This document shows positions 18,810-27,053 of a stretch of DNA of 64,000 nucleotides, one piece after another (position 1 is the stretch's first letter; the number at the start of each line of letters is the position of its first letter). This DNA comes from Arthrobacter sp. 260 (GTDB lineage: Bacteria > Actinomycetota > Actinomycetes > Actinomycetales > Micrococcaceae), in assembly GCF_013116745.1 (NCBI RefSeq), contig NZ_JABFOE010000008.1, positions 1-64,000 of the forward strand, in the 5' to 3' direction. The position numbers were made by a program, and so were the translations under genes. The notes under the pieces were generated by a model. It saw nothing but the letters and a program-made list of their open reading frames with translations, had not been told where the DNA came from and ran no database searches.

Positions 18810-19406
18810 ACTGCCCCCTCTGGCTCGACCATGTCAGCGGCCTCCTGCCCACCTGTGCACGGCGCAAAGCTCCCCCGCTTCGCTGCTCGCCCGCACACAC
18901 CTGGACAGCAGGAACCAGCCTGACCGCGTGCACACACCCACCACGTCACCAACACTGGGATTCACACCTTGAGCGAGCGGCGGGCGTGCACAGCCTAGTT
19001 CCAGCGCAATAATCGGTCGATGGAGAGCGTTCCCCCTCAACGCCGGCCCGCCAGCACTGGCGCCTGCCCGAGCATCCCCCTCGATTCCTACACCGAACCT
19101 GCCGGGCGGTTACATGTATAAACCGAAGCGGGGCGGCCACTTCACTGCATAGTGTGTGCCGAGGACCATGGGAAGGCCGATAACAACCCATACGTTATCC
19201 CGCCGAAGGAGAAAGGCAGAGGGAATGGGTGGCATCGATGGGTTACATGGGATCTGCGCTATGTCCGGGTTACCCATGAGATCAATGGCCCACAAGAGGA
19301 CTGGCTGAGCACAGCGACCGCATGCCGCTCATCGTCGACGTCGAGTGACGCGAGATCACCGGCTAGACCTGAGCCTCCGGTAAAACTTCACCTGGTGCTG
19401 CGCTGA
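18810..19406. other. 600-base region without a convincing gene
   Basis: Only short frames with poor composition were seen on either strand. No hairpin, RNA or mobile-element end was recognised. It may be a relic of deleted sequence in an IS-rich area. Confidence 0.4.
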
Positions 19407-19643
19407 TCAGGAACGCAGACGAGCGTTTCGATCCGAGATCGTGCTTTGGCTTTCACGCCAGTCCAGCTCCAGATTCACTTCTTCGCTCCTGAACTCGGTC
19501 TCTGGTTCTGCAGCACCGCGACGGTACTCGGCGTCCAACTCCCGATGAAGCTTACTGTTGAGCACATGTAGTGCTTGGTCATCCAGTTCACGCAGGTTTT
19601 TCGGGAACGGCTCCGCGGGGCTGATTCTGCTGCTATACGTCAT
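19407..19643 (-). CDS. Small hypothetical protein
   Basis: The 78-residue protein is acidic and rich in Glu, Leu and Arg (NLRELDDQALHVLNSKLHRE, then EVNLELDWRESQST), suggesting mostly helix. I do not recognise a family. The start overlaps the stop of the next gene upstream (ATGA at 19640-19643), which supports both being real and co-translated. No membrane segment is present. Confidence 0.5.
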   Translation of the reverse strand: MTYSSRISPAEPFPKNLRELDDQALHVLNSKLHRELDAEYRRGAAEPETEFRSEEVNLELDWRESQSTISDRNARLRS

Positions 19644-19864
19644 GAGCTTGGACTCGGCGTGACTGGGTTGCGGACCTCATGGAGCATGTTATCTAGGTAT
19701 GTAAGGTCGGCGACCGCCGCGCTCAGTAGGCGTCGGGCAGTGTGAGACTCTGCCTCTTTGCATACGTCTAAAGCACTGAGCACGGTTCGCACGAGGTCAT
19801 GTCGGGCTGCTTCAAGAGAAGCGAGATGAAGGGATGATCCGGTAGTCGGAAGAAGCTGAAGCAC
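19640..19864 (-). CDS. Small hypothetical helical protein
   Basis: The 74-residue protein appears helical (LEAARHDLVRTVLSALDVCK, then ESHTARRLLSAAVADLTYLD). It is coupled to the downstream 78-residue protein by a four-base overlap. No family recognised. Conservation of the pair in relatives would decide whether it is a gene. Confidence 0.45.
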   Translation of the reverse strand: MLQLLPTTGSSLHLASLEAARHDLVRTVLSALDVCKEAESHTARRLLSAAVADLTYLDNMLHEVRNPVTPSPSS

Positions 19865-19993
19865 CGGTCACTGCGCGGGCTTGGAGTGGAGGGATACCAG
19901 TTCATTCGAGTGGAGGTTCGACGCTGAGGCTAGTTTAAGCATGACGGGCCTTTGCAAGTAACTCGCCGTGCGGTCAGACGGTAATCGGAAACG

Positions 19994-20027
19994 ATACCGA
20001 AGGGGCGACTCGACTCCCCTTCGGTAT
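19994..20027 (-). terminator. Perfect 12-bp hairpin, probable terminator of the CDF operon
   Basis: ATACCGAAGGGG at 19994-20005 pairs perfectly with CCCCTTCGGTAT at 20016-20027 around a ten-base loop. It lies about 240 bases beyond the stop of the minus-strand CDF gene. On that strand it is followed by CGTTTCC, a weak U tract. A regulatory or structural role is also possible. Confidence 0.45.
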
Positions 20028-20269
20028 AAAGGTACAACGGGTAGTCACGGAAGCCTAGAAGCCTGACCTTTTCAGACCGGGCTGAAGGAGGCCCGGAGTT
20101 CTCAAGGTGCCCGTCCCGACTTAGGCCGCCAATCGTCACTCTAGGTGGCCTGAAACGGCATCGACACGCGACGGGTTTACGATGCTTTCGCGTCTTCCTC
20201 CGGTTAGGCCAAACCGTGACCGGCTCTTTAGTCTTTGTAAGAGTTTCGTACGACCGGGAACCCTATTGG

Positions 20270-21277
20270 TTAGGACTTCTCTGCGCCGGCTGTCTCCAGG
20301 CCCGGAAGGAACTCGTCGGGAAGCTCACCCACGAGCACAATAATCATGTCCTGAACCTTCCAGTCAAGCTGCACGCAGCCTTCGCGGGCCTGTTCTATTT
20401 GTTTGATGGTGGGCGTCCGTTTGCCTGCAGGCACCACGAAGGACTCGATGTGGAAGACATGGCCTTCATCCCGGGTGCGCGACCGTGCATCGTCGACCCA
20501 ATCCAGGCGGCGCAGATACTCGTCCACCTCTGATGTGAGGGGGTGGGGCTCGGCATCGTCGTACGTCATGGCCCGGGCGTCTGTTAAGCCGCCGATAGCG
20601 GCGCGAAGGTTCTTGACACCGTCGTGCAGAATACTCACTGATATCAGCAGCGCGGCGGCGTAGTCAGCCCACCACAGCCCAATGCCGATGCCTGCCACGC
20701 CCACGGCGGCGGCGACGGCCGTCATCCAGTCCGCTTTGTTCATGTCCGCGTCGGCGTACAGAACCTTATCGTGGAGCTTGCTGGCCAGCTTCATCTTCAC
20801 ATGACCCAGGTAGACCGGCGGAGCGGCCGTCAACAACATGATGCCGATCATGAGCCAGCCAAGCCAGATGACCTGCCCGAAGACTTCTACACCGCCGATG
20901 CTGGGATGTTCGGCGGTGATCAGGCCCATGCCTGAATCCACCACCAGGAACCCGCCCATCACCGTCAATGCCACGGCAGCCACCAAATGCGCGACGCCCA
21001 CGGCACGGTGATGGCCGTACGGGTGCCTCTCGTCCGGAACCCGCCGGATGATGCGCACCGCTACGAGGAACGCGATAGGCGGCAGGAAGGACAGCAGATC
21101 CTCAATCCAGGCCGCTTTCATGGCCTGTGAATTACCGAGAACAAGAAAGACCACGAAGGTGGTGACCGCGAGAAAGACAATGGTGATCCATTCGAACTTC
21201 ACGGCCTTCCGCAACGCCGCAGCCTGTTCAGGAGGAAGTTCGGTGTGACCGAAGCGCGCCTTCCGGTTCTCGGTCAC
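20270..21277 (-). CDS. Cation diffusion facilitator family transporter
   Basis: Proton-coupled efflux pump for divalent metal ions. The 335-residue protein has about six membrane helices and the metal-site motifs of the family: HPYGHHRAVGVAHL near residue 85 and DKVLYADADMNKADWMTA near residue 172. A cytoplasmic C-terminal domain (HIESFVVPAGKRTP) follows. The GTG start overlaps the upstream solute-binding gene by four bases. Which metal is moved (Zn, Mn, Fe or Co) is not evident. A TerC fragment and two CNNM proteins next door point to metal homeostasis. Confidence 0.88.
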   Translation of the reverse strand: MTENRKARFGHTELPPEQAAALRKAVKFEWITIVFLAVTTFVVFLVLGNSQAMKAAWIEDLLSFLPPIAFLVAVRIIRRVPDERHPYGHHRAVGVAHLVAAVALTVMGGFLVVDSGMGLITAEHPSIGGVEVFGQVIWLGWLMIGIMLLTAAPPVYLGHVKMKLASKLHDKVLYADADMNKADWMTAVAAAVGVAGIGIGLWWADYAAALLISVSILHDGVKNLRAAIGGLTDARAMTYDDAEPHPLTSEVDEYLRRLDWVDDARSRTRDEGHVFHIESFVVPAGKRTPTIKQIEQAREGCVQLDWKVQDMIIVLVGELPDEFLPGLETAGAEKS

Positions 21278-21753
21278 AGCGCAACCTTCTTCGTCAGCAG
21301 GAACTGTTCGACGCTGAACACGAAAGCGTTCTCCCCGAGCGGGGCCGCCATCACGTGTTTGACGGTTTCACCACGCTCATCGCGGGTCTCCGCGTATGGT
21401 TTGGTGATGCTCCCATGGCTGTGCCAAGGAGTCTTGTCAGACAGGCCGGCAATCACCAAATCCAGTTGGCCATGCTTCAGCTGGTCCATCAGCTCATGCT
21501 CTGCGCCTTCCACCCATTCCACCTCGGCGTCGATCCGATCCGCATACTCACGCACTAAATCCGGTTCCACGCCCCGCGGCCCCGTTCCGTCATCGAGCTC
21601 GACCCAGCGCCCATTCTCAGACACTCCGACACGCATCGTGCCCCCGCTGACCCGATCGAGGGTGCCTTCTGGATCCGCCGGAATGCTGATCCCGCATCCG
21701 GCCAACATCACGGCCGACAGCACAGCAAACAGCACTACAACTCCTCTTCCCAT
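21274..21753 (-). CDS. Short solute-binding lipoprotein
   Basis: From the ATG at 21753 the 159-residue protein has a signal peptide with lipobox (SAVMLAGCG) and one lobe of an amino-acid-type solute-binding protein (GTMRVGVSENGRWVE, then GVEPDLVREYADRIDAEVEW and GQLDLVIAGLSDKTPW). It is well short of the usual 240-280 residues and lacks the second lobe. It may therefore be a sensor or chaperone-like lipoprotein rather than a transport receptor. Its stop overlaps the CDF transporter start, so the two proteins probably work together. Confidence 0.7.
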   Translation of the reverse strand: MGRGVVVLFAVLSAVMLAGCGISIPADPEGTLDRVSGGTMRVGVSENGRWVELDDGTGPRGVEPDLVREYADRIDAEVEWVEGAEHELMDQLKHGQLDLVIAGLSDKTPWHSHGSITKPYAETRDERGETVKHVMAAPLGENAFVFSVEQFLLTKKVAL

Positions 21754-21884
21754 ACCGCAGACCCTACCGGCGCGATTCCCCAAGCCGGCTCGACAACACG
21801 ACGGACCCGACTCCACTCATCCAAGTCACACCGCTGGTCAGGAAGTCTCCGCTTGTCGCGGTCCTGTCCTCCTTCACAATAATC

Positions 21885-22165
21885 ATTTGTTCTCAGCGAA
21901 GCACATCTTCGCCTTCGTCAACCGGCACCCCACCGTGAAGATGCTCGCGCTGGCGTTACTGGTGCTGATCGGTGTGTTCCTGATCGCGGACGCGTTCGAA
22001 GTGAAAATCGACAAGACCCTCATCTATAGTCCGATGGCCTTCGCCATCGCCGTGGAGGCACTGAACCTGGCGGCGAAGCGGCGTCAGGAGAAGCGCAGCG
22101 GTGAGCCTATCGAGCCCGTGTACCTGCGCCACGCCTACACCAAGCCGACGACCACGACGCCGTAG
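21885..22165 (+). pseudogene. TerC-family membrane protein, C-terminal fragment
   Basis: The frame KHIFAFVNRHPTVKMLALAL, then LIADAFEVKIDKTLIYSPMA and FAIAVEALNLAAKRRQEKRS matches the last 80-90 residues of TerC proteins, including two membrane helices. The preceding 240 residues are missing. The upstream edge near 21880 is a breakpoint; the frame continues into sequence antisense to the lipoprotein gene that is not TerC. TerC proteins export manganese and similar ions, consistent with the neighbours. Confidence 0.7.
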
Positions 22166-22407
22166 CCGCGGCAACCGCCCGGGGGGCGGAGTCTGGTGCC
22201 GTCCACCTCTCCCGCAAGCCCGTCACTGGCCGGATCACCAACGATGACGGACATCAGTAGCCCGCCGGGCTGGGCTAGCCTTTCGTCAAGGCGTGGGGAC
22301 GTTCGGTAGACTGTTTGGCACCATGGATGACCCTCCCTCACATAAACCCTTGCCCCTCTACGTACTGAACACCGGTGTTCTGGTTGCCAGTGGAGAGGGG
22401 CGACACC

Positions 22408-23763
22408 ATGTATGAGTGGATCATGATCGGTATCGGCCTGATCCTCACGGTCGGAACCGGTATGTTCGTTGCCTCCGAGTTCGCCCTGGTCAACCTGGAC
22501 CGCGGCGATCTGGAGGCCCGTCAGGCCCGCGGTGAGAAGCGCCTGAAACCGACCATTAACGCGTTGAAGATCACTTCAACGCACCTGTCCAGTGCGCAGC
22601 TGGGTATCACCCTGACGACGCTGCTGACCGGGTACACCTTCGAACCTGCGATCAGCTCACTGCTGCGCGAACCGCTGCTCGGGATCGGCCTACCTGAGGG
22701 CATCGTGCCCGGAGTAGGGGCGGTGGTGGGGATTTTCATCGCAACCGTGTTCGCCATGGTGATCGGAGAGCTGGTGCCCAAGAACTTCGCCCTGGCCCTG
22801 CCCCGGCAGACAGCCAAGTTCGTGGTGCCGTTCCAAACCCTTTTCACCACGGTGCTCAAACCGGTGATCCTGCTGTTCAACAACACCGCGAACAAGATCA
22901 TCCGGTCCTTCGGAATCGAACCGAAGGAAGAGCTCTCCGGTGCCCGCAGCGCCGAGGAACTGAGCTCCCTGGTCCGCCGCTCCGCCCTTGAGGGCCGGTT
23001 GGACGCCGATCACGCCGAGCTGTTGCACCGCACGCTGCGTTTCTCGGACCACACGGCCGCGGACGTGATGACCCCCAGGGTGCGCATGAAAACCGTCCCC
23101 TCATCGGCCACCGCAGAAGAGATCGTGGACGTCGCCATCCAGACCGGATACTCCCGGTTCCCCGTGATCGGCCGGGACTCCGATGACGTCCTGGGCGTAC
23201 TGCACGTGAAGCAGGCCTTCGCGGTATCCCTGGAGCAGCGAAGCCACGTTGCGGCGACGGACCTGATGATCAAACCACTCCGGGTCCCGGAATCCATGGG
23301 CGTGGACTCCCTGCTCGGTGTGCTCCGCACGCAGGGCCTGCAGGTCGCGGTGGTATCCGATGAGCACGGTGGAACAGCCGGCATCGTCACCCTGGAGGAC
23401 CTGGTCGAGGAAATCGTCGGCGAATTGGAGGATGAGCACGACCGCACCCAGGTCGGCGTCGTCCGTACCGGGAGGTCCATCAGCTTCGACGCGTCGCTGC
23501 GCCCCGACGAGCTTGCCGACCGCACGGGCATCAAGGTCCCGGACGGTGAGGAGTATGACACCCTCGCCGGGTTCGTCACCGACCAGCTGGACCGCATCCC
23601 CGAACTCGGCGACGAGGTCACCGTCGAGGACGGAATCCTGCGCGTCGAACGCGTCCTGGGAACCCACGTCGAACGCCTCCGGTACACCCCGTCCGATCCC
23701 GAGAAATCACCTGAGAGCCCCCATGACCGTGTGATCGATGAGCTCACCAAGGACCTGACATGA
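22408..23763 (+). CDS. CNNM/hemolysin C-type membrane protein with CBS pair
   Basis: Integral membrane protein of the CNNM/CorC (former UPF0053) family, associated with Mg or Co efflux. The 451-residue protein has three or four helices in an N-terminal transmembrane domain (residues 1-180), a tandem CBS domain near 205-330 (DVMTPRVRMKTVP at its start, VTLEDLVEEIVGELEDEHD at its end) and a C-terminal CorC-HlyC domain. The start at 22408 follows a GGAGAGGGG Shine-Dalgarno; an in-frame start at 22375 is less likely. It overlaps the next paralogue by four bases. Confidence 0.9.
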   Translation: MYEWIMIGIGLILTVGTGMFVASEFALVNLDRGDLEARQARGEKRLKPTINALKITSTHLSSAQLGITLTTLLTGYTFEPAISSLLREPLLGIGLPEGIVPGVGAVVGIFIATVFAMVIGELVPKNFALALPRQTAKFVVPFQTLFTTVLKPVILLFNNTANKIIRSFGIEPKEELSGARSAEELSSLVRRSALEGRLDADHAELLHRTLRFSDHTAADVMTPRVRMKTVPSSATAEEIVDVAIQTGYSRFPVIGRDSDDVLGVLHVKQAFAVSLEQRSHVAATDLMIKPLRVPESMGVDSLLGVLRTQGLQVAVVSDEHGGTAGIVTLEDLVEEIVGELEDEHDRTQVGVVRTGRSISFDASLRPDELADRTGIKVPDGEEYDTLAGFVTDQLDRIPELGDEVTVEDGILRVERVLGTHVERLRYTPSDPEKSPESPHDRVIDELTKDLT

Positions 23764-24803
23764 GCGAGTACCTACCCGGCATCATCTGGCTCGTCGTCCT
23801 GCTCGCGGTGAACGCGTTCTTCGTCGGGGCTGAGTTCGCTGTGATCTCCGCGCGCCGGTCCCAGATCGAACCCAAGGCCGACGCCGGCAGCAAAGCCGCC
23901 AAAACCACCCTGTGGGCCATGGAGCACGCCACGCTCATGCTGGCAACCAGCCAGCTCGGCATCACCGTGTGCTCGCTGGTGATCCTGAATGTCTCCGAAC
24001 CGGCAATCCACCACCTGCTCGAATACCCGCTGGCCTACACGCCCCTCTCGCCCGAAGCGGTCGGCATCCTTGCGTTTGTGATCGCACTGCTGCTGGTGAC
24101 CTTCCTGCACGTCGTGCTCGGGGAGATGGTGCCCAAGAACATCTCCTTCTCCGTCCCCACCAAGGCAGCACTGCTGCTGGCACCCCCGCTGGTAATGGTC
24201 TCGAAGATCGTCAAACCGGTCATCTGGGCGTTGAACGGGATCGCTAACGGGATCCTGCGGCTGTTCAAGGTCGAACCGAAAGACGAAGCCACCAGCGCCT
24301 ACACCCTCGATGAGGTCGCCACCATTGTGGAGCAGTCCACCAGGGAAGGGTTGTTCTCGGATGAAAGCGGCACGCTCACCGCGGCCTTCGAATTCACCAC
24401 CAAGACGGTCGCTGATGTCGAAGTGCCGATCACGGACATGATCCTCCTGCCGGAGGATGCAACGCCGGCTGACCTGCAGGCGGCGGTGAGTGAGCACGGG
24501 TACTCCCGGTACATCCTCACCAACCCGGACGGTGAGCCGACCGGCTACCTGCATTTGAAGGACGTCATGGACCTCACCGCGCCGGAGAAGTTCACCCGCC
24601 CGGTACCTACCAAGAGGATCCGCCGACTGGCCTCCGCCTACCGGGATAGCGAACTCGAGGACGCGCTGGCGACCATGCGTCGCACCGGCGCCCACGTTGC
24701 CCGGGTCTTCAACGCCGAAGGACACACCACCGGTATGCTCTTCCTCGAGGACATCATCGAAGAGCTCGTCGGAGAGGTCCGGGACGCCACCTCCACCACC
24801 TGA
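23760..24803 (+). CDS. CNNM/hemolysin C-type membrane protein, second copy
   Basis: Shorter 347-residue paralogue of the preceding gene, with the N-terminal CNNM transmembrane domain (FFVGAEFAVISARRSQIEPK) and a CBS pair (ADVEVPITDMILLPEDATPA, LFLEDIIEELVGEVRDATS) but no CorC-HlyC domain. The two genes overlap as ATGA and probably form a heteromeric or paired system, as is common in actinobacteria. A split palindromic terminator starts 19 bases after the stop. Confidence 0.9.
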   Translation: MSEYLPGIIWLVVLLAVNAFFVGAEFAVISARRSQIEPKADAGSKAAKTTLWAMEHATLMLATSQLGITVCSLVILNVSEPAIHHLLEYPLAYTPLSPEAVGILAFVIALLLVTFLHVVLGEMVPKNISFSVPTKAALLLAPPLVMVSKIVKPVIWALNGIANGILRLFKVEPKDEATSAYTLDEVATIVEQSTREGLFSDESGTLTAAFEFTTKTVADVEVPITDMILLPEDATPADLQAAVSEHGYSRYILTNPDGEPTGYLHLKDVMDLTAPEKFTRPVPTKRIRRLASAYRDSELEDALATMRRTGAHVARVFNAEGHTTGMLFLEDIIEELVGEVRDATSTT

Positions 24804-24821
24804 TCCCCCAACCGCTGGCGA

Positions 24822-24846
24822 TATGCCATGAAGAAGGGGCGAACCT
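24822..24846. terminator. Left arm of a 25-bp palindromic terminator split by an IS3 element
   Basis: This 25-base stretch, containing GCCATGAAGAAGGGGCGAAC, is the exact reverse complement of 26498-26522. It lies just after the plus-strand CNNM operon. Without the insertion the two arms would be separated by about seven bases and form a bidirectional terminator between convergent genes (CNNM and csbD). Confidence 0.7.
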
Positions 24847-24888
24847 GTGTGAACTGGTCCCCGATAGTTGGACTGGTTTAGTAAGAGG

Positions 24889-25947
24889 CTAGGCGACTAG
24901 GGCCTGAGCACGGTATTGCACCGGGCTCAGGCCCTTTAGCTTTGTCGAGATCCTTTCGGTGTTGTACCAGTGGATGTAGTCGTGCAGTGCGGCGGTCAGT
25001 GCGTCTGTGCTGAGGACTCGGATGCGGTGGAAGAGTTCTTCCTTGAGGTGCCCGAAGAAGTTCTCCATCACCGCGTTGTCGTAGCAGTTTGCCTTACGTG
25101 ACATCGATTGGGTCGCGTCGGCGTTCTGAAGCATACGCCGCCAGGAGAGGTGCTGGTACTGGAAGCCCTGATCCGAATGGACGAGCGGTTGTTGGCCCGG
25201 CTCGAGCGTTACCAGAGCATCGCGTAGTGAGGCGTTGGTCAGTTCCAGGTTTGGGGTGGGAATAGCAAGTTGATTTGGCCCCGGGTTCGCCGTTTGGTTT
25301 GGCCCCACCCTGTTGGTGTTCCGGTCAGTTTTGCCGGGACTTGTTGATGGTCTGCTGGGTGGTTTTTAGCCGGTAGGAATCGGTGCCGGTGTTGATGATG
25401 TGGCCGCGGAAGGTCAGCCGGTCCACGACGGCCGCCGCGAGGCGCGGGTCGGTGAATGTTTGGCCCACCGTGTAGGAGATGATTTGCCGGTCGAAGAGGT
25501 CCATGACCGGTGAGAGGTAGAGCTTCCGGTCACCAACACTGAACTCGGTCACGTCCGTCACCCATTTCTGGTTCGGGGCATCGGCGTGGAACTCCCGGTT
25601 CAGTACGTTCGGGGCGATCTTGCACTGCTCGCCCCGGTAGGAGTTGTAACGCTTCTTCCTGCGCACCTTGCAGACTAACTGCTGCGAACGCATCAGCTTG
25701 AGCACGGTTTTCTTCGCGACCGTCCGCCCGTGCTTGACCAGTTCGGTATGGATCCGGCGGTGCCCGTACCGGCCGTGGTTCTTGGTGAAGATCTCCGCGA
25801 TCGAGGCCTTTAGCGACGCGTTCCGATCGGGTGCTTGGAGGCGCGCCTGGGGTGATAGAAGAACGTGGACCGGGCAAGACCGGTCACCTGCAGCCGAACC
25901 GGCAGAGGAAAGTCAGCCTTGAGGGCGATGATGGTCTGGGCCTTCAC
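24889..25947 (-). pseudogene. IS3 orfB, frameshifted and interrupted
   Basis: The GTG start at 25947 overlaps the orfA stop. The N-terminus KAQTIIALKADFPLPVRLQV is followed by a frameshift near 25850. The middle part (VLKLMRSQQLVCKVRRKKRY, then NQKWVTDVTEFSVGDRKLYL) ends at SYTVGQT. The C-terminal part resumes at PNLELTNASLRD (about 25254) and contains the catalytic segment HSDQGFQYQHLSW and NCYDNAVMENFFGHLK. The gap of about 200 bases holds foreign IS21 sequence. Confidence 0.82.
25255..25460 (-). pseudogene. IS21 istB C-terminal fragment and element end
   Basis: In the minus direction the frame FTDPRLAAAVVDRLTFRGHI, then NTGTDSYRLKTTQQ matches the C-terminus of IstB proteins and ends in a stop near 25327. 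The remaining sequence repeats TTTGGCCCC motifs (near 25275, 25297 and in the reverse direction), like the terminal repeats of an IS21 element. The rest of that element is absent, so it must have been deleted after inserting into orfB. It differs from the IS21 element at 7.8 kb. Confidence 0.65.
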
Positions 25948-26432
25948 CGTCGTTCCTGCGCCCTCAAGGCCCGCAATTTTCCCAGGTACGCCACCTCTGC
26001 CCGCAACCGTTCGTTCTCCCGCCGCAATCGCTCCAGCTCGGACACCTCCGGCGGCGGCGGACCATCGGGTTTCTTGGGTCTGCCCTTCGGCTTCGCCCGC
26101 AACGCGTCCGCACCCTCAAGCCGATACTTACGGACCCACGTTTTCACCAGTTCAGGTGAGGACAGCCCTGCCTCCGCGGCGAGTGCCTGGGCATCCTCAC
26201 CAGCAAGGACCCGCTCGACCAACGCGCGCTTAAACTCAAACGGGTAGGACTGCTTGGTCGGCTTGGTCACCAGCGCTCCTCGGCCATGAATCTTCCATCG
26301 CCGATACAGACGCCCGACCGGGCGACGAGAGACGCCCAGCAGGCTGGCCGCTGCCCGATCTGCGATGCCCTTCTCGAACCACGCTACAGCGGCCTCGCGC
26401 TGATCTACTGATAACGAACTACTTGCATACAT
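25944..26432 (-). CDS. IS3-family transposase OrfA, long form
   Basis: The 162-residue protein has two helix-turn-helix regions (REAAVAWFEKGIADRAAASL with GVSRRPVGRLYRRW, and ALVERVLAGEDAQALAAEAG) and a C-terminal coiled coil (SELERLRRENERLRAEVAYL). This length is seen in the IS150-like branch of IS3. It appears intact and overlaps orfB as GTGA. Confidence 0.85.
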   Translation of the reverse strand: MYASSSLSVDQREAAVAWFEKGIADRAAASLLGVSRRPVGRLYRRWKIHGRGALVTKPTKQSYPFEFKRALVERVLAGEDAQALAAEAGLSSPELVKTWVRKYRLEGADALRAKPKGRPKKPDGPPPPEVSELERLRRENERLRAEVAYLGKLRALRAQERR

Positions 26433-26497
26433 AAAACTGCTCCCCGGAAGTCGGAACTGAATTTCTCAGTCCAACTTCCGGGGAGCAGTTCTGTTTT

Positions 26498-26522
26498 AGG
26501 TTCGCCCCTTCTTCATGGCATA
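26498..26522. terminator. Right arm of the split palindromic terminator
   Basis: Exact reverse complement of 24822-24846. It lies 17 bases beyond the stop of the minus-strand csbD gene. It may still help terminate csbD transcription only if it can pair with other sequence, so the insertion has probably weakened termination for both convergent units. Confidence 0.7.
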
Positions 26523-26538
26523 CAGAAAGTTGGTGGAT

Positions 26539-26715
26539 CTAATCCTTCTTGAAGGCGTCCTTGACCTTTTCGCCTGCCTGCTTCAGATCTCCCTTGGCCT
26601 GATCGCCCTTGCCTTCGGCCTTCAGCTCGTTATCGCCGGTGGCGTCCCCGGTCGCTTCCTTGCCCTTGCCGCCAAGCTTCTCAGCGGCGTTTCCGATCTT
26701 GTCGTCCAAGCCCAT
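26539..26715 (-). CDS. CsbD-family stress protein
   Basis: The 58-residue protein is small and very polar (MGLDDKIGNAAEKLGGKGKE at the start, GDLKQAGEKVKDAFKKD at the end) and matches the CsbD family, which is usually induced by general stress and has no known enzymatic role. The ATG at 26715 is preceded by AAGGAG eight bases upstream. It is too short for most gene finders. It is convergent with the CNNM operon. Confidence 0.88.
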   Translation of the reverse strand: MGLDDKIGNAAEKLGGKGKEATGDATGDNELKAEGKGDQAKGDLKQAGEKVKDAFKKD

Positions 26716-27053
26716 GACGTTCTCCTTGCGGTCGACTTCACTGGTGCAATCGGCGAAAACTGATTGGCCCAGCTAAACACACTGAAAGACCATGCGCATA
26801 GAAACGGCCAGGCAGCTCCCCCCACTTCCACGGCCGCCGCAAACCAAGGTGGGCGAGTTGGCCACAACGGTCGTTAGGCCCCGAGTGCCTGCCATCTGTT
26901 ATGCCCTGATCCCTTCACGGTCCGAATCGTCTTGGTGCCTATCAGAGGAAAGCGCGGCGCTCCTCCTGTAGGTCCACGTCGTATATACCGGGCATCGCTT
27001 GAATCGGGGCTGAGCGTCGACCGGACTCGTGGCTCTACGGGTACCGTGTATTG
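26716..27053. other. Divergent intergenic region between csbD and the App1 gene
   Basis: About 340 bases. It should hold the csbD promoter and the App1 promoter. No strong consensus boxes, hairpins or repeats were recognised. Confidence 0.4.

Larger units (their letters stand above)
24851..26491 (-). mobile_element. IS3-family element inside a terminator loop, carrying an IS21 scrap
   Basis: The imperfect ends begin GAACTGGTCCCC at 24851 and close with the complementary GGGGAGCAGTTC at 26491. Both ends also share AGTTGGACTG. A possible three-base target duplication TGT lies at 24848-24850 and 26492-26494, in keeping with IS3. The element holds orfA (25944-26432) and a broken orfB. Between 25255 and 25460 it is interrupted by the tail of an IS21 istB gene. 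Confidence 0.75.

Noticed and set aside
19930-20139. Small minus-strand frame
   Set aside because: It overlaps the 12-bp hairpin at 19994-20027, has no Shine-Dalgarno and no family similarity.
21245-21880. Long plus-strand open frame leading into the TerC fragment
   Set aside because: It is antisense to the solute-binding lipoprotein gene, and its composition (Ser, Thr, Pro repeats) is that of a shadow frame. Only the part after about 21885 resembles TerC.
22166-22407. Region before the CNNM operon considered as a metal-sensing riboswitch
   Set aside because: Although the genes are metal-related, I could not identify the conserved motifs of the yybP-ykoY or M-box classes. A covariance-model search would decide.
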